From: Longispora fulva
Lineage (GTDB): Bacteria > Actinomycetota > Actinomycetes > Mycobacteriales > Micromonosporaceae
Assembly: GCF_015751905.1 (NCBI RefSeq)
Contig: NZ_JADOUF010000001.1
Coordinates: 3,224,001 to 3,288,000, forward strand
Direction of reading: 5' to 3'
DNA: 64,000 bases
The position numbers were made by a program, and so were the translations under genes. Below, piece by piece: positions 60,156-64,000 of the stretch; the first letter of the stretch is position 1, and every line of letters begins with the position of its first letter. The notes beneath the pieces were generated by a model. It was not told where the DNA came from. It ran no database searches and saw only the letters and a program-made list of their open reading frames with translations.

Positions 60156-60234
60156 TCGAGCCACGGTACCGGCTGGGGCGAGCCTTGACAGTGGCTGCCG
60201 TGGTCTGTGGGGTGCAGCGGCCGGCTCACGCCGC

Positions 60235-61749
60235 TCAGCTGATCGCGGGACCCGCAGCCGGACGGGCCCGCTTGGCCCGGTACAGCGCCTCGTCGGCCGC
60301 CCGCAGCCCCGCCCTCCCGTCGCCGGACAGCGCCGCCCAGCCGACACTGACCGACACCGGGGTACCCGGCACCAGCTCCGACCAGTCCTCCGCGTCCACC
60401 GCGGCCCGGATCCGCCCGCCGATCTCCACGGCCTCCTCGGCGCTCGCCCCGGGCAGGATCACCACGAACTCGTCCCCGCCGTACCGGGCCAGCAGGTCGC
60501 CCTGCCGCACCATCCGGCCGAACACGCCGGCGATCCGTTGCAGGACCACGTCCCCGGCCGGGTGTCCGTGGGTGTCGTTGACCGCCTTGAACCCGTCGAG
60601 GTCCAGCGCCCCGATCATCGCGCCCGCGCCCCGCCGGGTGAGATCGGCCAGGAACGCGGAGATCCGCCGCCGGTTCGGCAGCCCGGTCAGCGGGTCGGTC
60701 GAGGCCGCGTTCGCGTACTGCGCCGCGACCCGGCGCAGCTTGTCCTGGTCCAGCCGGGCCCCGACACTGTCGGTGAACAGCTCCCGCAGCCGGCGGTCCT
60801 CGACAGTGACCATCCGGGCCATCGCCCGCTCGGCGGCCAGCGCCCCGGCGAAGTCCCCGCCCCTGGCCAGCGCGAGGGACCGCAGCCGGACCGGCTCGAC
60901 CACGCCCATCGTGTCCGAGATCTGCGGCGAGCGTTCCAACAGCTCCACGGCCGTGTCCGTGGCCCCGGCCCCGATCGCGTCGCAGACCGCCGCCGCGGCC
61001 AGCACGTTGGCGACGTTGCGGTCGGTCGAGGTGCCGAAGGCGAGCGGGACGGGCAGGTCGACCTGCTGGTCGAGGGCGGCCAGGCGGCGCACGGCGTAGT
61101 ACAGGAAGGCCCGCTCGAAGCCCTGGATCTCCGCCACGATGGCCCTACTGGCAAGCACCAGGGCCCGCAGCCCCCGCACGCAGCCCTCGGTGTCGCCCCG
61201 GTGGTCCAGGTCGATCGCCGCGCCGACCTGCGAAGCGGTGCACGCCGCCGCCGCCGGACCCAGGCCCGCGGCGGCACAGACCCGCGCGGCATGCTGGCGG
61301 GCGGTCATCGCCTCGGCGTAGAACCCGATCGCCGTGTACACCACGCACAGGTCGTGCCAGGCGTCCACCGCGCCCAGGGTGGTGTCCGGCATCCGGAGCA
61401 GCGCGCGCTCGGCCTGCACGGCGTGCGTCACGGCCGTACCCGTCGAACCCAGCTCGCAGGCGATCATGCCCGACAGGATGTGGAACTGGCCGACCAGTCG
61501 GGGGTCGGGCGCCTCGACCAGTGCCGCCTGCATCTGGTCGAGCAGCGCGCCGTGGCCCGCCGGGTGCCCCATGTTGAGGTAGGCGGCCAGCTTCTGGTTC
61601 AGCGCCTGGGCCGTGCGGTGCGGGTCCATGGACTCCGCGACCACACGGTCGGCCAGGGCGATGACCTCGGCCAGCCGCCCCTCGCCCATCAAGCCCCGAA
61701 ACGACGCCCACTCGGCGTCGACCACAGGTCCGTCAGTCCCGCGCGCCAC
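60235..61749 (-). CDS. Diguanylate cyclase (GGDEF) with N-terminal helical repeats
   Basis: A 504-residue protein. The first about 330 residues are alpha-helical with TPR-like repeats (ALNQKLAAYLNMGH, AVQAERALLRMPD), followed by a coiled linker and a GGDEF domain: STDPLTGLPNRR, then GGDEF at 424-428 intact. The inhibitory I-site RQGD lies five residues before it, so product inhibition by c-di-GMP is expected. It makes c-di-GMP, which in actinomycetes controls BldD and development. No Shine-Dalgarno sequence; TACAGT lies 6 bases before GTG 61749. Confidence 0.92.
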   Translation of the reverse strand: MARGTDGPVVDAEWASFRGLMGEGRLAEVIALADRVVAESMDPHRTAQALNQKLAAYLNMGHPAGHGALLDQMQAALVEAPDPRLVGQFHILSGMIACELGSTGTAVTHAVQAERALLRMPDTTLGAVDAWHDLCVVYTAIGFYAEAMTARQHAARVCAAAGLGPAAAACTASQVGAAIDLDHRGDTEGCVRGLRALVLASRAIVAEIQGFERAFLYYAVRRLAALDQQVDLPVPLAFGTSTDRNVANVLAAAAVCDAIGAGATDTAVELLERSPQISDTMGVVEPVRLRSLALARGGDFAGALAAERAMARMVTVEDRRLRELFTDSVGARLDQDKLRRVAAQYANAASTDPLTGLPNRRRISAFLADLTRRGAGAMIGALDLDGFKAVNDTHGHPAGDVVLQRIAGVFGRMVRQGDLLARYGGDEFVVILPGASAEEAVEIGGRIRAAVDAEDWSELVPGTPVSVSVGWAALSGDGRAGLRAADEALYRAKRARPAAGPAIS

Positions 61750-61767
61750 GGGATCACTGTATGCAAC

Positions 61768-62967
61768 TCACGACGCGTCCGCGGGAACTCGCCCGGCCGA
61801 CGGCACCCGGGACAGCAACGGCACCGCCGGGGCCATCAGCAACGCGGTGGCCAGCAGGGCGAGCCGGACCGACGCGACCTCGCCCACGAACCCCACCACC
61901 GGCCCGCCGGCGATCTGGCCGACCGCGTCGACCTGGCCGGCCACCGACAGCACCGTCGCGCGGTGCGCCGGTTCGGTGTGCCGGGTGAAGACCAGCGCGA
62001 AGAACGGACCGGCCGCCGAGCGCAGCATCCGGGCCGCCATGTACGCCACCGCCGCCGCCCAGAACACCCCCGACAGCGCGAACCCGGCCACCGCCGCGAC
62101 GAACAGGCCCTGCACCACGGTCAGCACCAGCACCAGCCGCCCCGGATCGCCGGCGTCCACCCGCCGGGCCAGCGCCCCGGTGAGGAACACCGAACCGAGC
62201 AGCCCGGTCGCGCCCAGCACCCCGAACCACAGCAACGCGCCGCCGGCCGGGAACGCGAACGTCAGGAAATGCGCCTTCTCCAGCCGGTCGAAGCCCTCCG
62301 AGCCGAGCCCGACGAACAGGCCGACCGCGATCAGCCGGACCAGGGCCGGCCGGCGGCGGATCACCCGCAGCCCGTCGCCGAGCTGACGGAACATCCCCAC
62401 GTCGGCGGGCGGCCTGCGGAAGGCGTGCTCGGGCATCGCGGCCACCAGTGCCGCCGCGAGCAGCAGCCACAACACCGCCCCGACCAGGATCGGCACGTTG
62501 AGCCGGATCCCGGCGAGCGGGACCGCCGCGCCGATCCCGAGCACCGTGGCCACCTGGGCGGCCTGCGCGCCCCGGGTGAAGGTCCGCTCGTCGCTGACCG
62601 CGTCGCCGATCTCGTCGGCGACCCAGGCCTCCAGGGCCCCGTCGACGCAACACGCGCCGATCCCCCACAGCGCGATCCCGACGAGGATCGGCCCGAAGGC
62701 CGGCACCAGGCCCTCGACGAGCATGCCCGCGCCCATCAGCGCGAAGCCGCAGCACACGGACAGTTTGCGGCCGAACCGGTCAGCGATCAGGCCCGTCGGG
62801 GTCTGCGCGACGAAACAGACGACCTCCATCACGGTACCGACGAGCACCAGGTGCAGCGGGCCCAGCCCGACCGTCCGGATCTGGTAGACGAGGTTGAGGG
62901 TGAAGATGACGGCGGCCGCGAAGCCGTTGACCGTCGAGATGACCAGATACCACCGAAACGCGAGCAA
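61768..62967 (-). CDS. MFS transporter
   Basis: A 399-residue 12-helix major facilitator protein. MFS motif A appears as GLIADRFGRK after TM2, and a long cytoplasmic loop (AFRRPPADVGMF) separates the two halves. It resembles the tetracycline/multidrug-type exporters of actinomycetes. Substrate unknown. A tiny peptide frame with a good ribosome-binding site sits 57 bases upstream and may control it. Its stop is 18 bases before the GGDEF gene. Confidence 0.88.
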   Translation of the reverse strand: MLAFRWYLVISTVNGFAAAVIFTLNLVYQIRTVGLGPLHLVLVGTVMEVVCFVAQTPTGLIADRFGRKLSVCCGFALMGAGMLVEGLVPAFGPILVGIALWGIGACCVDGALEAWVADEIGDAVSDERTFTRGAQAAQVATVLGIGAAVPLAGIRLNVPILVGAVLWLLLAAALVAAMPEHAFRRPPADVGMFRQLGDGLRVIRRRPALVRLIAVGLFVGLGSEGFDRLEKAHFLTFAFPAGGALLWFGVLGATGLLGSVFLTGALARRVDAGDPGRLVLVLTVVQGLFVAAVAGFALSGVFWAAAVAYMAARMLRSAAGPFFALVFTRHTEPAHRATVLSVAGQVDAVGQIAGGPVVGFVGEVASVRLALLATALLMAPAVPLLSRVPSAGRVPADAS

Positions 62968-63024
62968 GCTGACTCCATGGATGCCGAGCGGAACGGCACC
63001 GTGGCGGTCAGGGCTGGTGGGGCG

Positions 63025-63087
63025 CTACTCCCCCGCGCGGACGCCACGGCACCGGAAGGACAGGTGCGCTGTGGTGGCTGAACGCAT
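63025..63087 (-). CDS. Possible 20-residue leader peptide upstream of the MFS gene
   Basis: ATG 63087 follows AAAAGGGG at ideal spacing (7 bases) and encodes MRSATTAHLSFRCRGVRAGE before TAG. The cysteine- and arginine-rich end (FRCRGVRAG) resembles the putative leader peptides found before actinobacterial transporter genes, where ribosome stalling controls expression. No clear attenuator hairpin was found in the 57 bases before the MFS start. Confidence 0.4.
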   Translation of the reverse strand: MRSATTAHLSFRCRGVRAGE

Positions 63088-63215
63088 GGTGGGACCCCTT
63101 TTCGTGGCGGTGGCCTTCGCGGTGGAAGCCCGACCGTAGGGCCGGGGCTCCACCCGCGTCAACGCGGTTTCCGGACTGGCCGGTGGACGGTGGCGCGCCG
63201 CCGTGGGGGTGCACG

Positions 63216-64000
63216 CTAAGCCGTGGCGACGACCGCCTTGCGCACGGTGGCCCTCGCGGCCACCGGGGCGTCGCCGGTCGCCCGCACGGCCCGGGCCGGC
63301 AGCCGGCGCTCCAAGGCCAGGAAGCCGCCGGCCGAGGCCCCCACCGCCACCGCGAGCCCGATCCACAGCACGGCGGAGTTCCAGGCGAGCAGGCTGGTGA
63401 ACATCGCCGGGGCCAGCACGCTCGACGCCGACCAGGACAGCTGGTGCACCACCATGTACCGGCCGCGCAGCGCCGCGGGTGCGGAGTCCACGGCCAGGTT
63501 GCCCTCGCCCTGACCGTGGAGGATCTCGCCGAGCGAGTACAGCGCGACGATGGCCAGCAGCGCGCCGATCAGGGCGGTCCCGCCCAGGTCCAGCACCCCG
63601 AGCAGCGGCATCACGGCGAACGACGCGGCGAACAGCAGCGCGCCGAGCGCGGCGATCCTGGTCCGGCGGTAGCGTTCGGCGAGCCGGGCCAGGGGGACGC
63701 CAAAGAGGGAGACCATGGCGGTGTTGACGCCGAAGACGATGCCGATCCAGCTCGCGGACACGCCCAGCGTGCCGGTGGCGTACACCGGGATGGCCAGGCC
63801 CAGGGCGGAGAACGCCAGGCCGCCGAGCACGTTGACGCCGGTCAGCGCCAGGTACGGCCGGTCGCGGAGCACCGTGGCGTAGCCGGCGGAGTCCTTGTCC
63901 GCTACCTGGCGCGCGACCGTGCCGCGCACCGGGATCAGCAGCAGGGCGGCGACGAGGAAGCTCGCGGCGTTGGCGACAGCGATGGCCAGGTAGCCGGTGG
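63216..64000 (-). CDS. MFS transporter (N-terminus beyond window)
   Basis: At least 261 residues, ending at the stop at 63216 and open at the window edge. The visible part is the second half of a 12-helix carrier: the last helix of the N-terminal half (GYLAIAVANAASFLVAALLL), the central loop (RGTVARQVADKDSAG), then six helices with FGVPLARLAERYRRTRI, a motif-A-like loop. Substrate unknown. It is transcribed towards the leader-peptide and second MFS genes and could share an operon with them. Confidence 0.85.
   Translation of the reverse strand, partial: TGYLAIAVANAASFLVAALLLIPVRGTVARQVADKDSAGYATVLRDRPYLALTGVNVLGGLAFSALGLAIPVYATGTLGVSASWIGIVFGVNTAMVSLFGVPLARLAERYRRTRIAALGALLFAASFAVMPLLGVLDLGGTALIGALLAIVALYSLGEILHGQGEGNLAVDSAPAALRGRYMVVHQLSWSASSVLAPAMFTSLLAWNSAVLWIGLAVAVGASAGGFLALERRLPARAVRATGDAPVAARATVRKAVVATA

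Overview
The window is very GC-rich throughout, uses GTG starts often, and carries ECF sigma factor, HxlR, PadR and MarR regulators, lipoproteins and a modular NRPS/PKS cluster. This points to an actinomycete chromosome, most likely a streptomycete or a member of the Micromonosporaceae; the genus cannot be fixed from this sequence alone. No rRNA, tRNA or CRISPR array was seen.

Layout. 1-6956: accessory genes, namely the tail of a LuxR-type response regulator, an HxlR regulator divergent from a drug exporter, a decayed IS200/IS605 transposase, a PAP2-like membrane protein, a GNAT acetyltransferase, an ECF sigma factor overlapping its membrane partner, a DUF6817-type protein and a PadR pair. 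7082-35203: a hybrid NRPS/PKS biosynthetic cluster. 35200-39672: a GNAT, a serine hydrolase, an unknown protein, a VOC protein and an unusual XRE/serine-recombinase fusion. 40034-46545: secreted and envelope proteins, a MarR/Old Yellow Enzyme divergent pair and a copper-type TauE/cupredoxin plus HMA pair. 46683-49460: an unknown two-gene unit whose second gene is frameshifted. 49539-64000: membrane and housekeeping-like genes, including a membrane-embedded patatin, PepSY protein, lipoprotein, Nudix, HAD, DUF402, GGDEF and two MFS carriers, the last cut by the window edge.

The biosynthetic cluster is the most interesting part. Two genes on the minus strand (sbnA, sbnB) make L-2,3-diaminopropionate (Dap). 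On the plus strand eight genes (11118-35203) are joined by 1-4 base or similar start/stop overlaps: a thioesterase fused to a LanB-type tRNA-dependent glutamylation domain; an A-T-C-A-T NRPS; a malonyl-specific PKS with KS-AT-KR-DH-ACP order; an MbtH protein; a C-T didomain without an A domain; a C-A-T-TE protein whose TE has a cysteine nucleophile and which continues into a complete MFS transporter; an A-T protein with only the back half of a C domain; and a TauD/SyrP-like hydroxylase. By eye, the TE-bearing module reads as serine-specific (DVWHVSLIDK) and the free-standing A-T as diamino-acid-like (DIWQSTADDK), which fits the Dap genes.

A working model (inference) is: aa1-aa2, one reduced and dehydrated malonyl extension, Dap loaded in trans and perhaps hydroxylated, then serine, with release by a Cys-type TE. 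Such TEs form strained four-membered rings in obafluorin and sulfazecin. The fused MFS would export the product. The role of the LanB-like domain, in a cluster with no RiPP precursor, is the open question.
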